NCBI RefSeq assembly: GCF_022829515.1
Contig: NZ_JAKSYL010000157.1
Location: forward strand, 62,001-126,000
Source: Methylobacterium sp. J-048
GTDB taxonomy: Bacteria; Pseudomonadota; Alphaproteobacteria; Rhizobiales; Beijerinckiaceae
Direction of reading: 5' to 3'
DNA: 64,000 nt
Shown: positions 23,349 through 33,501 of the stretch, in pieces
Layout: each line of letters begins with the position of its first letter
Numbering within the stretch: the stretch's first letter is position 1
The notes under the pieces: generated by a model
Told to the model about the DNA's origin: nothing
Databases searched by the model: none
Seen by the model: only the letters and a program-made list of their open reading frames with translations
Made by a program: the position numbers and the translations under genes

Positions 23349-24230
23349 ATGATCGAGAACAGTATGGCTGGCCGCGCACGGCGCGCAACGACGCGTGCCC
23401 TAGCAGCGGTGCTCCTGTCCGGCGCCGCAGTGCTGGGTCTCTGCAACGTCGCCAGCGCGCAATTCGCCTTCGAGGAAGACATCCTGCCGCCGCGCGTCGT
23501 CGCGTGGCGCCTGGCCGACCGCGGCTTCAGCGGGATGAGCCGCCCACGCTTCGACGGGCGCGTCTACGTCGTCGATGCCGTCAGCCCCACAGGCGTTCCG
23601 GTCCGGCTGTTCGTCGATCCGGCCGCGGGCGCGATCGTCGGACGCCAGCGGCTCGGCGCCCCGGAAACCTATGCGAGGCTCGAGCGGCCCGCCCCCGGCT
23701 TCGGCTGGACCGAGGAGGACGCGGCCCCGCGGCGTCTCCTGCGGCCGGCGACGCCGGACGATGTCCCGGCGCCGGCTGCGCGTCCGCTGCGCCGTGCCAA
23801 TCCCGAGGCCCTGCGCCCGGAAGCCAATCCCGACGGTCTGAATCCCGACGGCCGTGCCCGCCCCGAAGCGCCGCGCAAGGTCGCCCGCGCGGCCCAGCCT
23901 GGCCGCCAGCCCGAGCTGAAGCCGGCGCTTCGCACCGTTCCGGAGGCGCCAGCCCCGAAGGTCGCCCCTGTGGACGCGGCCAAGGCGGACTCCGCAGCCG
24001 ATGCCAAGCCGGACACCAAGTCGGCCGCCATCGAGAAGACGCCGCCCGCGACCGCCGCGCCGACGAATGCCGCCCCTGCCAGACCCGCAGGTGGCGCCGT
24101 CGCCGAGGCGCCCAAGCCTGCGGCACAGGATTGGAAGGACCCGCCGCCGGACAAGAAGCCGGTGCGAATCATCGGCGGCGCTACGATCGTCCCCGGCCCG
24201 TCCGAGAAAGAACCGGCGGCCGCGCAGTAG
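23349..24230 (+). CDS. Exported Pro/Ala-rich protein with PepSY-like N-terminal segment
   Basis: This protein of about 293 residues has a signal peptide (ALAAVLLSGAAVLGLCNVASA) followed by a segment of roughly 70 residues, PRVVAWRLADRGFSG to VDPAAGAIVGRQ, whose pattern of helix plus beta-hairpin with VRLFVDPAAG resembles PepSY-like domains. The remaining two thirds are proline-, alanine- and lysine-rich and probably disordered. The short C-terminal motif VRIIGGATIVPGPSEK looks conserved-like. I do not recognise a function. The start is taken at ATG 23349; GTG 23346 and ATG 23364 are alternatives. It is divergent from gltB and convergent with fdhD, 2 bp apart. Confidence 0.7.
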   Translation: MIENSMAGRARRATTRALAAVLLSGAAVLGLCNVASAQFAFEEDILPPRVVAWRLADRGFSGMSRPRFDGRVYVVDAVSPTGVPVRLFVDPAAGAIVGRQRLGAPETYARLERPAPGFGWTEEDAAPRRLLRPATPDDVPAPAARPLRRANPEALRPEANPDGLNPDGRARPEAPRKVARAAQPGRQPELKPALRTVPEAPAPKVAPVDAAKADSAADAKPDTKSAAIEKTPPATAAPTNAAPARPAGGAVAEAPKPAAQDWKDPPPDKKPVRIIGGATIVPGPSEKEPAAAQ

Positions 24231-24232
24231 CG

Positions 24233-25075
24233 CTACGTTCCCGAAATCAGCCGCTCGGCCCCGGTGAAGACGGTCACCGTGTCCGAGCGTGCGATGGCAC
24301 AGAGCGTGATCCCGTGCGCCTTCGCGCGCTCCAGCGCCAGGGAGGTCGGGGCCGAGATCGCTACGATAACCGCGGCGCCGAGGCGCGCGGCTTTCTCGAC
24401 CATCTCGAACGAGCAGCGGCTGGTGATCACCAGGAAGCCGTGGGCGGGGTCGGTGCCGGCCCGCATCAGCGCGCCGATCAATTTGTCCAAGGCATTGTGC
24501 CGGCCGACATCCTCGCGCACCGCGACAAGCGTGCCGTCGAGCCGGGCCCAGGCGGCAGCGTGAACCGCCCGGGTCTCGGCGCCCAAGACCTGCGCGGCAT
24601 CGAGGCCCCTCAGCGCCTCGGCGATCGCGGGAAGCGCCACCCGCATGTCCGGCGCGTCCCGCATCTCGGCCCGGGGCAGCTCGGTCAGATCCTCGATCCC
24701 GCAGACACCGCAGCCGGTCCGGCCGCTGATCGCGCGCTTGCGCGCCAGATGCTCCCGCAGGCGGCCGGGGGCCAGCTCGACATGCAGGCGCAGCCCGTCC
24801 GGCCCGACCTCGACCCGCGTCCCTCGGATCTCGGCGGCAGATTCGATGATCCCCTCCGTCAGGCTGAAGCCGTAGGCGAAGTCGTCGAGATCGGCGGGCG
24901 TCGCCATCATCACCGCATGCGGCACGCTGCCGTAGACGAGGTTGACCGGCGCCTCGACTGCGAGCGAGCGCGTGCCGGGCAGAGGCTCGGAGGCCGTGTA
25001 GGCGACCACCCGCATCGGGGCTCGGACCGCGCGAGGCGGCAGCTCAGATGATCGGTCCACGGGTTTCGTCAACAT
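24233..25075 (-). CDS. fdhD: Formate dehydrogenase accessory sulfurtransferase FdhD
   Basis: The 280-residue protein has the family signatures EAPVNLVYG, DLDDFAYGFSLTEGII, the cysteine loop GRTGCGVCGIEDL with C122 and C125, VREDVGRHNALDKLIG, and TSRCSFEMVEKAARLG. FdhD passes sulfur from IscS to the bis-MGD molybdenum cofactor, an activation step for formate dehydrogenases, which matter in methylotrophs. No formate dehydrogenase gene is in the window. The ATG complement at 25073-25075 (MLTKPVDRSSE) is preferred; a frame extension to 25279 adds an Arg-rich non-conserved stretch. Confidence 0.93.
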   Translation of the reverse strand: MLTKPVDRSSELPPRAVRAPMRVVAYTASEPLPGTRSLAVEAPVNLVYGSVPHAVMMATPADLDDFAYGFSLTEGIIESAAEIRGTRVEVGPDGLRLHVELAPGRLREHLARKRAISGRTGCGVCGIEDLTELPRAEMRDAPDMRVALPAIAEALRGLDAAQVLGAETRAVHAAAWARLDGTLVAVREDVGRHNALDKLIGALMRAGTDPAHGFLVITSRCSFEMVEKAARLGAAVIVAISAPTSLALERAKAHGITLCAIARSDTVTVFTGAERLISGT

Positions 25076-25373
25076 CCAATGCTCCGACGGGATCCGATAG
25101 AACCTCCGCCCCAACGCACCCGGAACGCCAGAACAGACTCGAAGGCGGCGAAAGGTCCGGACGAAACCGCCTCGACCACCTCTGAAAGAGCCTGAAATTG
25201 CGCGCTGCGACGCTTGTGCGGTTGCACCTCGAACGCCCTTGTGATCTGAAGCCGCGATCGGATACACGCCGGGTAACACAACTGGCAGTCCGTCACGTCG
25301 GCACCATCCCGCGCTCAGTCAAGACGGGAAAGGCCGCCGGGAAAGCAAATCGCAGGGGAGCAACGAGAGGCAG

Positions 25374-26213
25374 ATGCGGACGGTGCGGACGATCACCCGA
25401 TCACCCTGGAGCCTCGCCGCCCTCGGCGCTTTGCTCAGCTCGACTTCCGGTGCGCTCGCCGCCGGCTTCGGACAGCCGGTGCCGTGGGAGATGAGCCGGC
25501 AGATCCCGGTCACCGAGAACGCGCGCGACATCCTCAGCTTCGAGATCGGCCTGCATTGGCTCTCGCTGGTGATCTCGGTCTTCGTGCTCGGCCTGATTCT
25601 CTGGTGCGTCTTCCGCTTCAACGAGAAGACCAACCCGACCCCCTCGCGTACCACCCACAACACCGCCATCGAGATCGCCTGGACCATCGTGCCGGTGCTG
25701 ATCCTGGTCGCCGTCGCGATCCCGTCCTTCCGTCTGCTGCGCACGCAGCTTGCGGATCCGAAGGCCGACATGATCGTGAAGGTCATCGGCCACGCCTGGT
25801 ACTGGTCCTACGAGTATCCGCAGACCGAAGCCGGCGGCGGCTTCACCTTCGATGCCAACATCGACGAGGACAAGCAGCCCCGCCTGCTGCAGACGGACAA
25901 CGAGATGGTCGTGCCGCTGGGCAAGATCGTGAAGATCCAGGTCACGGCGGCGGACGTGCTGCATTCCTGGGCGATGCCGGCCTTCGGCTTCAAGATCGAC
26001 GCCGTGCCGGGCCGCCTGAACCAGATGTGGTTCCGGGCCGACAAGGAAGGCACCTTCCACGGCCAGTGCTCGGAGCTCTGCGGCCAGCGCCACGCCTACA
26101 TGCCGATCGTCGTGCGCGTGGTCAGCGAGCAGGCCTACGCCGACTGGCTGAAGGAAGCCAAGACCAAGTACGCCCGCATCGACACCGGCACGAGCTTCGC
26201 CGAGGCGCGCTGA
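25374..26213 (+). CDS. ctaC: Cytochrome c oxidase subunit II
   Basis: The 279-residue protein has a signal peptide, two membrane helices (HWLSLVISVFVLGLILW and IAWTIVPVLILVAVAIP) and a periplasmic cupredoxin domain. The CuA ligands are visible: H197 (VLHSWAM), then C232, E234, C236, H240 and M243 in QCSELCGQRHAYM. It receives electrons from cytochrome c. It opens the oxidase cluster; ATG 25374 follows GAGAGGC. The 298 bp before it (25076-25373) hold the operon's promoter region, and no other gene is seen there. Confidence 0.97.
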   Translation: MRTVRTITRSPWSLAALGALLSSTSGALAAGFGQPVPWEMSRQIPVTENARDILSFEIGLHWLSLVISVFVLGLILWCVFRFNEKTNPTPSRTTHNTAIEIAWTIVPVLILVAVAIPSFRLLRTQLADPKADMIVKVIGHAWYWSYEYPQTEAGGGFTFDANIDEDKQPRLLQTDNEMVVPLGKIVKIQVTAADVLHSWAMPAFGFKIDAVPGRLNQMWFRADKEGTFHGQCSELCGQRHAYMPIVVRVVSEQAYADWLKEAKTKYARIDTGTSFAEAR

Positions 26214-26224
26214 GCTCCGGCTGA

Positions 26225-27892
<1,668 letters not shown>

Positions 27893-27901
27893 TCCACATC
27901 T

Positions 27902-27927
27902 GCGAGGGCCGCATCCGCGGCCCTCGC
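27902..27927 (+). terminator. Strong hairpin after ctaD (possible attenuator or processing site)
   Basis: Arms GCGAGGGCCGC (27902-27912) and GCGGCCCTCGC (27917-27927) form a perfect 11-bp stem with a 4-nt ATCC loop, 9 bp after the ctaD stop. It is followed by CCTTCCC rather than a clear T-run, so it is more likely a partial terminator or a 3'-end stabiliser for ctaC-ctaD than a full stop before ctaB. Confidence 0.55.
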
Positions 27928-28095
27928 CCTTCCCAGGAAGCCGCGACGGCGACTTCCCGGCAAGGGCGATGAAGATGGGCGAACCGCACGGGCTGCGTGT
28001 TCCGCTCGCGCCTTCCCTTGGAACTAATCGATTTCGAAACGCGACCCGGCCGTGACGCGCGTGGCCGGGCGCCGGGACCAACAGCGGCAGACGCG

Positions 28096-29043
28096 ATGAC
28101 GAGCCTGACGAACACGATCGGACCGGACGTCCCCGCCCCGGCCTTCACGGCCGTCGGCGGCGACGTGCCGGACTATTTCGCGCTGCTTAAGCCGCGGGTC
28201 ATGGTCCTCGTCATCTTCACCGCCCTGGTCGGAATGGTCGTCTCGCATGGTCACGTCCAGCCGGCGATCGGCGTGATCTCGCTGCTGGCCATCGCGGTCG
28301 GGGCCGGCGCCTCCGGTTGCCTCAACATGTGGTGGGACGCGGATATCGACGCCGTGATGACCCGGACGGCGCAGCGCCCGATCCCGGCCGGCCGGATTTC
28401 CTCCGAAGAGGCGCTCGGCTTCGGGCTGTTCCTGTCGGTGGCGTCCGTTCTGGTGTTGGGCTTGGCCGCGAACTGGCTCGCCGCCGGGCTGCTGGCCTTC
28501 ACCATCGTGTTCTACGCGGTGATCTACTCGATGTGGCTGAAGCGGGCGACCGCCCAGAACATCGTCATCGGCGGCGCCGCCGGCGCCCTGCCGCCGGTGA
28601 TCGGCCAGGCGGTGGTCTCCGGCTCGGTCGGGATCGAGTCCCTGGTCCTGTTCGCGATCATCTTCATCTGGACGCCGCCGCATTTCTGGGCGCTGGCCCT
28701 GATCAAGGCCGAGGAATATGCCCGCGCCGGCATCCCGATGATGCCCAACGTCGCCGGCCCCGCCTCCACCCGCCGGCAGATCGTCTGGTACTCCGTGTTC
28801 CTGGCGCCGCTCGGCCTCGTGCCGGTGGCCCTCGGCTTCGGCGGCCTGCTCTACGCGGTGATCGGCGTGGTCGGCGGCCTCGGCATGCTGGCCTTCAGCG
28901 TCCGCGTCCTGAAGAACCGCGAGGGCGAGGCCGAGAAGCGCGCCGCCATGGGCATGTTCGGCTTCTCGATCCTCTACCTGTTCGCGCTGTTCTCGGCGTT
29001 GCTCGCCGAGCAGAGCTTCGGCCTGTTTCGGCCGCTGGTCTGA
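28096..29043 (+). CDS. ctaB: Protohaem IX farnesyltransferase (haem O synthase)
   Basis: The product of about 315 residues has nine or so membrane helices and the UbiA-family signature. The first Asp-rich motif is [15 protein letters not shown], preceded by [20 protein letters not shown] (in parts), and the second acidic region is [20 protein letters not shown]. It converts haem B to haem O for the oxidase. ATG 28096 starts at MTSLTNTIG; a frame extension to 27997 lacks conserved sequence. It lies within the cox cluster, 204 bp after ctaD. Confidence 0.95.
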   Translation: MTSLTNTIGPDVPAPAFTAVGGDVPDYFALLKPRVMVLVIFTALVGMVVSHGHVQPAIGVISLLAIAVGAGASGCLNMWWDADIDAVMTRTAQRPIPAGRISSEEALGFGLFLSVASVLVLGLAANWLAAGLLAFTIVFYAVIYSMWLKRATAQNIVIGGAAGALPPVIGQAVVSGSVGIESLVLFAIIFIWTPPHFWALALIKAEEYARAGIPMMPNVAGPASTRRQIVWYSVFLAPLGLVPVALGFGGLLYAVIGVVGGLGMLAFSVRVLKNREGEAEKRAAMGMFGFSILYLFALFSALLAEQSFGLFRPLV

Positions 29044-29049
29044 ACCGCC

Positions 29050-29214
29050 ATGCCGGATCCAGAGGTCCCGTATCGCCAGCTCACGCCCCAGGAAGAAGCG
29101 CGCCGCCGGAAGCGTTCGATCGCGATCGCTCTGGCCTTGGGGGCCTGGGTGCTGCTGTTCTTCGTGCTGACGATCGTCAAGCTCGGCCCGCAGATCCTCA
29201 GCCGTCCGCTTTGA
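29050..29214 (+). CDS. CoxF-like small membrane protein of the oxidase cluster
   Basis: A 54-residue protein encoded between ctaB (6 bp upstream) and ctaG (10 bp downstream). Its N-terminus is polar (MPDPEVPYRQLTPQEEARR), followed by basic RRKRS and one membrane helix of about 20 residues (IAIALALGAWVLLFFVLTIV). The size, layout and location match the small CoxF-type proteins in alphaproteobacterial ctaB-ctaG intervals, which are thought to help oxidase assembly. Its stop overlaps the strong GAGGAGG ribosome-binding site of ctaG. Confidence 0.8.
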   Translation: MPDPEVPYRQLTPQEEARRRKRSIAIALALGAWVLLFFVLTIVKLGPQILSRPL

Positions 29215-29224
29215 GGAGGCCCCG

Positions 29225-29836
29225 GTGAGCGCATCCCGTCCCGATCCCACCAGCGGCGCCAGACGGACGGCCATCGCCTGCGCCGGCCTGGCGGTCGGCA
29301 TGATCGGCCTCGCCTTCGCGTCGGTGCCGCTCTACGACGCCTTCTGCAAGGCGACCGGCTATGACGGCACGCCCCGCCAGGGGCCGGCCCTGACGGCAGC
29401 GGCCGCGCGCACCGACGACAGCATGGTGGTGCATTTCGACACCAATGTCGCGCCGGGCCTGCCCTGGAAGTTCGCCCCCGAGGCGAACACCGTCGAGGCG
29501 AAACTCGGTGAGACCAAGACGGTCTTCTTCCGGGTCCAGAACACCGGAACCAAGCCGTCCACGGGCGTGGCGACCTTCAATGTCCAGCCCGGCCTGATGG
29601 GCGGCTACTTCGTCAAGATCGCCTGCTTCTGCTTCAACGAGCAGACGCTGCAGCCGGGCGAGACGCTGGACGTGCCGGTGGTCTTCTACGTCGACCCGGC
29701 CGTGCGGGACGATTCGAACACCGCGCATCTCTCGGAGATGACGCTGTCCTACACCTATTTCGCCTCGAAGAACGGCCAGCCGGTCACTGCGGCGGTCGCG
29801 ACCACAGGGGCATCGGGCACGAAGCGCGATTTCTGA
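29225..29836 (+). CDS. ctaG: Cytochrome c oxidase assembly protein CtaG (Cox11)
   Basis: The 203-residue protein has one N-terminal membrane helix (GLAVGMIGLAFASVPLYDAFC) and an immunoglobulin-like periplasmic domain with the copper motif IACFCFNEQTL. It delivers copper to the CuB site of subunit I. It starts with GTG at 29225 behind a strong GAGGAGG sequence that overlaps the preceding stop codon, implying translational coupling with the CoxF-like gene. Confidence 0.95.
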   Translation: MSASRPDPTSGARRTAIACAGLAVGMIGLAFASVPLYDAFCKATGYDGTPRQGPALTAAAARTDDSMVVHFDTNVAPGLPWKFAPEANTVEAKLGETKTVFFRVQNTGTKPSTGVATFNVQPGLMGGYFVKIACFCFNEQTLQPGETLDVPVVFYVDPAVRDDSNTAHLSEMTLSYTYFASKNGQPVTAAVATTGASGTKRDF

Positions 29837-29977
29837 TCGCGAATGCGTGACAACAGAGGTCGGCACCGACTAAGTGTGCGGACAAGCTTGGGCGCTTTCT
29901 ATCCGGCGCCCGGCCAAGAGCGATTAGGCCGGATGCCGGGAACGGCGCGGGGCGTCAGGGTGAGGAGCGACGGGACG

Positions 29978-30838
29978 ATGGCCGAGGCGCACGCCAAGAA
30001 TCACGATTTCCATATTCTGAGCCCGAGTCCGTGGCCGCTGATCGGGGCCTTCTCGGGCTTCCTGATGGCCTTCGGCGCCGTGTTCTGGATGAAGAGCCTC
30101 CAGATCGGCACCCTGACCCCGGGGCCCTACATCTTCGGCGTCGGCGCCATCGGCGTGCTCTACACCATGTTCTCCTGGTGGAAGGACGTGGCGCACGAGG
30201 CCAATTCCGGCGATCACACCCGCGTCGTCCAGCTCCATCACCGCTACGGCATGATGATGTTCATCGCCTCCGAGGTGATGTTCTTCGTCGCGTGGTTCTG
30301 GGCCTATTTCGAGGCCGCGCTCTATACCGCCGACCCGATCCAGGCCTCCCGGGTCGAGTTCACCGGCGGGGTCTGGCCACCCAAGGGCATCGAGGCGTTC
30401 GATCCTTGGCATCTGCCCCTGCTCAACACGCTGATCCTGCTGACCTCCGGCACGACCGTGACCTGGGCGCACCACGCCCTGCTCCACGGCGACCGCAAGG
30501 GCCTGAAATACGGCCTGTGGCTGACGATCATCCTGGGCGTGCTGTTCACCGCCTGCCAGGCCTACGAGTACAGCCACGCCGAATTCGCGTTTGCGGGCAG
30601 CATCTACTCGTCGACCTTCTTCATGGCGACGGGTTTCCACGGCGCCCACGTCATCATCGGCACCATCTTCCTGGCGGTGTGCCTGTTCCGCGCCTATGCC
30701 GGCCAGTTCACCCCGCGCCAGCATCTCGGCTTCGAATTCGCCGCCTGGTACTGGCACTTCGTCGACGTGGTCTGGCTGTTCCTGTTCGCCGCGATCTACG
30801 TCTGGGGTTCGGGCGTCTTCCACGGCGCCGCTCACTGA
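29978..30838 (+). CDS. ctaE: Cytochrome c oxidase subunit III
   Basis: The 286-residue protein has seven membrane helices and typical motifs: [18 protein letters not shown] at the N-terminus, [20 protein letters not shown] (in parts), [20 protein letters not shown] and the C-terminal [15 protein letters not shown]. It stabilises the oxidase core and binds lipid. The ATG at 29978 matches homologues; an upstream in-frame start at 29843 lies in unconserved sequence. The gene ends 36 bp before a strong terminator. Confidence 0.96.
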   Translation: MAEAHAKNHDFHILSPSPWPLIGAFSGFLMAFGAVFWMKSLQIGTLTPGPYIFGVGAIGVLYTMFSWWKDVAHEANSGDHTRVVQLHHRYGMMMFIASEVMFFVAWFWAYFEAALYTADPIQASRVEFTGGVWPPKGIEAFDPWHLPLLNTLILLTSGTTVTWAHHALLHGDRKGLKYGLWLTIILGVLFTACQAYEYSHAEFAFAGSIYSSTFFMATGFHGAHVIIGTIFLAVCLFRAYAGQFTPRQHLGFEFAAWYWHFVDVVWLFLFAAIYVWGSGVFHGAAH

Positions 30839-30873
30839 GCGCCGCCATCCCGTCCCCGCATGGCGGGTCTGTG

Positions 30874-30899
30874 AAAGGGCGGCTCAGGCCGCCCTTTTT
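30874..30899 (+). terminator. Rho-independent terminator after ctaE
   Basis: AAAGGGCGGC, loop TCAG and GCCGCCCTTT form a perfect 10-bp stem running into a five-base T-run (30895-30899). This is a textbook intrinsic terminator for the ctaC-ctaE transcript, so DUF983 and SURF1 downstream are transcribed from read-through or their own start. Confidence 0.9.
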
Positions 30900-30988
30900 C
30901 GTGTTCGACTCGATGGGATCCCCATATCGATAAGGACGGCCGGGCAGCACCGCATATGCGGCTTCCCGGGCCGGTCTGGAGTGTTCAC

Positions 30989-31363
30989 GTGGACCAACGA
31001 ACCTATCCGCAGCCGCCGCCTGTCCCCACGGGGCTGCGCGGCCGGTGTCCGCGCTGCGGCGAAGGCCACCTGTTCAAGGGCTACCTGACCCTGCGCCCGT
31101 CCTGCGAGGCCTGCGGGCTCGACTACGCCAGTTTCGATTCCGCGGACGGGCCGGCCTTCTTCGTGATGTCCATCGTCGGCTTGCTGGTGGTCGGCCTGGC
31201 CCTGTGGTTGGAGATCACCTACGAGCCGCCGATCTGGGTCCACGCGCTCGTCGCCGGCACCCTGTCGATCGGCTTGAGCCTGATGCTGGTCCGGCCCCTG
31301 AAGGGCATGCTGATCGCCCTCCAATACAGCAACAAGGCCGAGCAGGGACGCTTCGAGCAGTGA
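30989..31363 (+). CDS. DUF983 family membrane protein
   Basis: The product of about 124 residues has an N-terminal zinc-ribbon-like pair (RCPRCGEGHLFKG and CEACGLDY) and two membrane helices. These are typical of DUF983 proteins found next to oxidase genes in alphaproteobacteria, with a presumed role in oxidase biogenesis. I take GTG 30989 as start because GGAG lies 7 nt upstream; ATG 30956 is in frame but has no ribosome-binding site. Its stop overlaps a GTG of the next frame, so it is coupled to SURF1. Confidence 0.83.
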   Translation: MDQRTYPQPPPVPTGLRGRCPRCGEGHLFKGYLTLRPSCEACGLDYASFDSADGPAFFVMSIVGLLVVGLALWLEITYEPPIWVHALVAGTLSIGLSLMLVRPLKGMLIALQYSNKAEQGRFEQ

Positions 31364-31371
31364 GCCGGACC

Positions 31372-32130
31372 ATGCCGCGCGCGGCTGCCTGGCGCGACTT
31401 GATCGCGCCCGGCCTCGCGTCCCTGATCGCGTTGACGATTCTGGTCAGCCTCGGGGTCTGGCAGATCGAGCGCAAGACCTGGAAGGAAGACCTGATCGCC
31501 CGTATCGTCCGGCAGACCAGGGCCGAGCCGGTGGCGCCGCCCGCGCCTGAGTCCTGGGATCCGGCCCGCGACGAGTTCCGCCACGTGCGCGTCGCCGGCC
31601 GCTTCGCCAACGATCGCGAGACCTTGGTCCACGGCCTGGCTGCCGGTGAGACGCCCGGCCGGGCGCTCCAGGGCTACTACGTCATCACGCCGCTGCTGCG
31701 GGCGGAGGGCGGTACGGTCCTGATCAATCGCGGCTTCGTGCCGACCGAGCTGAAGGCGCAGGCCGATCGCCGGGACGGCCTGATCGAGGGCACGACCCTC
31801 GTGACCGGCATCCTGCGCGCCAGCGAAGCGAGGGGCCTGTTCGTGCCGGAGGCGGATCCGACGCGGGGCGAGTGGTTCAACCGCGATGTCGCCGGCATCG
31901 CCGCCGCGCGCGGGATCGCCGAAGCCGCGCCGTACCTGATCGAGGCGGATGCGGTGCCGGGCCAGACCACGTGGCCGCGCGGCGGCCAGCTGAAGGTCGA
32001 TATCCCTAACAACCACCTGCAATACGCGTTCACGTGGTTCGCCCTGGCGGCCTGCCTGCTCGGTGTCTTCGGCGCGTTCGCCTATCGCCGCTTGCACGAT
32101 TCCGACGCTGTCCGCACGGTTCGAGAATAA
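31372..32130 (+). CDS. SURF1 family cytochrome oxidase biogenesis protein
   Basis: The product of about 252 residues has two membrane helices, one at each end (LASLIALTILVSLGVWQ and YAFTWFALAACLLGVFGAF). The family motifs are LGVWQIERKTWKEDLI, VLINRGFVP near the middle, and PNNHLQYAFTWF. SURF1 helps insert haem a into subunit I. The ATG at 31372 is used; a GTG at 31360 overlapping the DUF983 stop (GTGA) is an equally possible coupled start. Confidence 0.92.
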   Translation: MPRAAAWRDLIAPGLASLIALTILVSLGVWQIERKTWKEDLIARIVRQTRAEPVAPPAPESWDPARDEFRHVRVAGRFANDRETLVHGLAAGETPGRALQGYYVITPLLRAEGGTVLINRGFVPTELKAQADRRDGLIEGTTLVTGILRASEARGLFVPEADPTRGEWFNRDVAGIAAARGIAEAAPYLIEADAVPGQTTWPRGGQLKVDIPNNHLQYAFTWFALAACLLGVFGAFAYRRLHDSDAVRTVRE

Positions 32131-32200
32131 ACTCGCATTCGACACCGGGCCGCGCAGAAGAATGCCGCCCGGGCTGGGTTTAAAACGGCACCGCGTTCCT

Positions 32201-32229
32201 TTGACCTGTCGCGGCCAAGCCGGAATACT
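32201..32229 (+). promoter_or_regulatory. Putative sigma-70-type promoter upstream of sfnG
   Basis: TTGACC (32201-32206) and AATACT (32224-32229) are separated by 17 bp, five and four matches to the -35 and -10 consensus, about 108 bp before the sfnG start. The rest of 32131-32336 shows no gene. The sigma-54 promoter known for sfn genes in pseudomonads is not evident here. Confidence 0.4.
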
Positions 32230-32336
32230 TTGCGTGTTCCTATGTGGTCGCGCAAGTCTGCATCTTGTATTCAGTTTGCTGCGATCCTTCGAAGACGCCG
32301 CGGAGCAACGCCTCCGCGCGAACGAGGTAGCGCGCC

Positions 32337-33452
32337 ATGACCGTCCGTTTCGTCGAAGACACGCCGCCTGATCCGATCCGTTTTGCCTATTGGGTGCCCA
32401 ACGTCTCCGGCGGCCTGGTGATCAGCAAGATCCCGCAGCGCACGAGCTGGGACGCCGATTACAACCGCCGCTTGGCACAGATCGCCGAGGAATCTGGCTT
32501 CGACTACGCCCTGACCCAGATCCGCTTCACCGCGGGCTACGGCGCCGAATACCAGCACGAATCGGTGGCGTTCAGCCACGCGCTGCTGGCCGCGACCACC
32601 CGGCTCAAGGTCATCGCCGCGCTGCTGCCCGGCCCGTGGCATCCCACCCTGGCGGCCAAGCAGGTGGCGACGATCTCGCAACTCACCGGCGGCCGGATCG
32701 CCGTCAACATCGTTTCCGGCTGGTTCTCGGGCGAGTTCCGGGCGATCGGCGAGCCCTGGCTCGATCACGACGAGCGCTACCGCCGCTCGGAAGAATTCAT
32801 CCGCAGCCTGCGGGGGATCTGGACGCAGGACAACTTCACCTTCCGAGGCGATTTCTATCGCTACACGGACTACACCCTGAAGCCGAAGCCGGCCGATCCG
32901 CTGCCGGAGATCTTTCAGGGCGGCTCGTCCCGGGCGGCGCGCGACATGGCGGCCCGCGTCTCCGATTGGTACTTCACCAACGGCAACACGCCGGAGAACA
33001 TCCGCGCCCAGGTCGACGATATCCGCGCGAAGGCCGCCGAGAGCGGCAACCGGCCGCGCATCGGCGTGAACGCCTTCGTGATCGCCCGCGACACCGAGGA
33101 GTAGGCCCGCGCCGTCCTTCAGGAGATCATCGACCAGGCCGATCCGGACGCCGTGAAGGCGTTCGGCCACGAGGTGAAGAATGCCGGGAAGGCTTCGCCC
33201 GAGGGTGAAGGCAACTGGGCCAAATCCAGCTTCACCGACCTCGTCCAGTACAATGACGGCTTCAAGACTAATCTGATCGGCACACCCGACCAGATCGCCG
33301 AGCGGATCCTGGCGCTCAAGGATGCCGGGGCCGATCTCGCGCTCCTGGCCTTCCTGCATTTCCAGGAGGAGGTCGCGTATTTCGGCACTCACGTGATCCC
33401 GCGGGTCCGCGCGCTCGAAGCCGCGCGCGAGAAGCGCGCCGAGGCGGCCTGA
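32337..33452 (+). pseudogene. sfnG: FMNH2-dependent dimethylsulfone monooxygenase SfnG, interrupted by an in-frame TAG
   Basis: The frame from ATG 32337 encodes a luciferase-type (LLM-class) flavin monooxygenase starting YWVPNVSGGLVISK, with TQIRFTAGYGAEYQHES, IVSGWFSGEF and IFQGGSSRAARDM typical of SfnG. After 255 residues a TAG at 33102-33104 stops it within ARDTEE. The same frame continues without change to a TGA at 33450-33452, through GEGNWAKSSF, LVQYNDGFKTNLIG and HFQEEVAYFG. Family members have Glu-Glu-Ala at this spot, so one G-to-T change of a GAG codon explains it. SfnG oxidises dimethylsulfone to methanesulfinate. The gene is either inactive, read through, or a sequencing error. 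Confidence 0.85.
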
Positions 33453-33501
33453 TGGGCCGCCCAAAACCTCAAAACGTTCCCCTACCCTTCCGGAGTGAGC
33501 C

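Noticed and set aside
25069..25296. 75-codon minus-strand frame before fdhD
   Set aside because: Lies in the ctaC upstream region, overlaps the fdhD start and shows no coding character.
32131..32336. Sigma-54 promoter for sfnG
   Set aside because: GGCAC at about 32187 lacks a GC at the right distance, so the -24/-12 pattern is not met.
33102..33104. Pyrrolysine insertion at the sfnG TAG
   Set aside because: No pyl genes are seen, the enzyme family does not use pyrrolysine, and homologues have Glu at this place. A point mutation or sequencing error is simpler.
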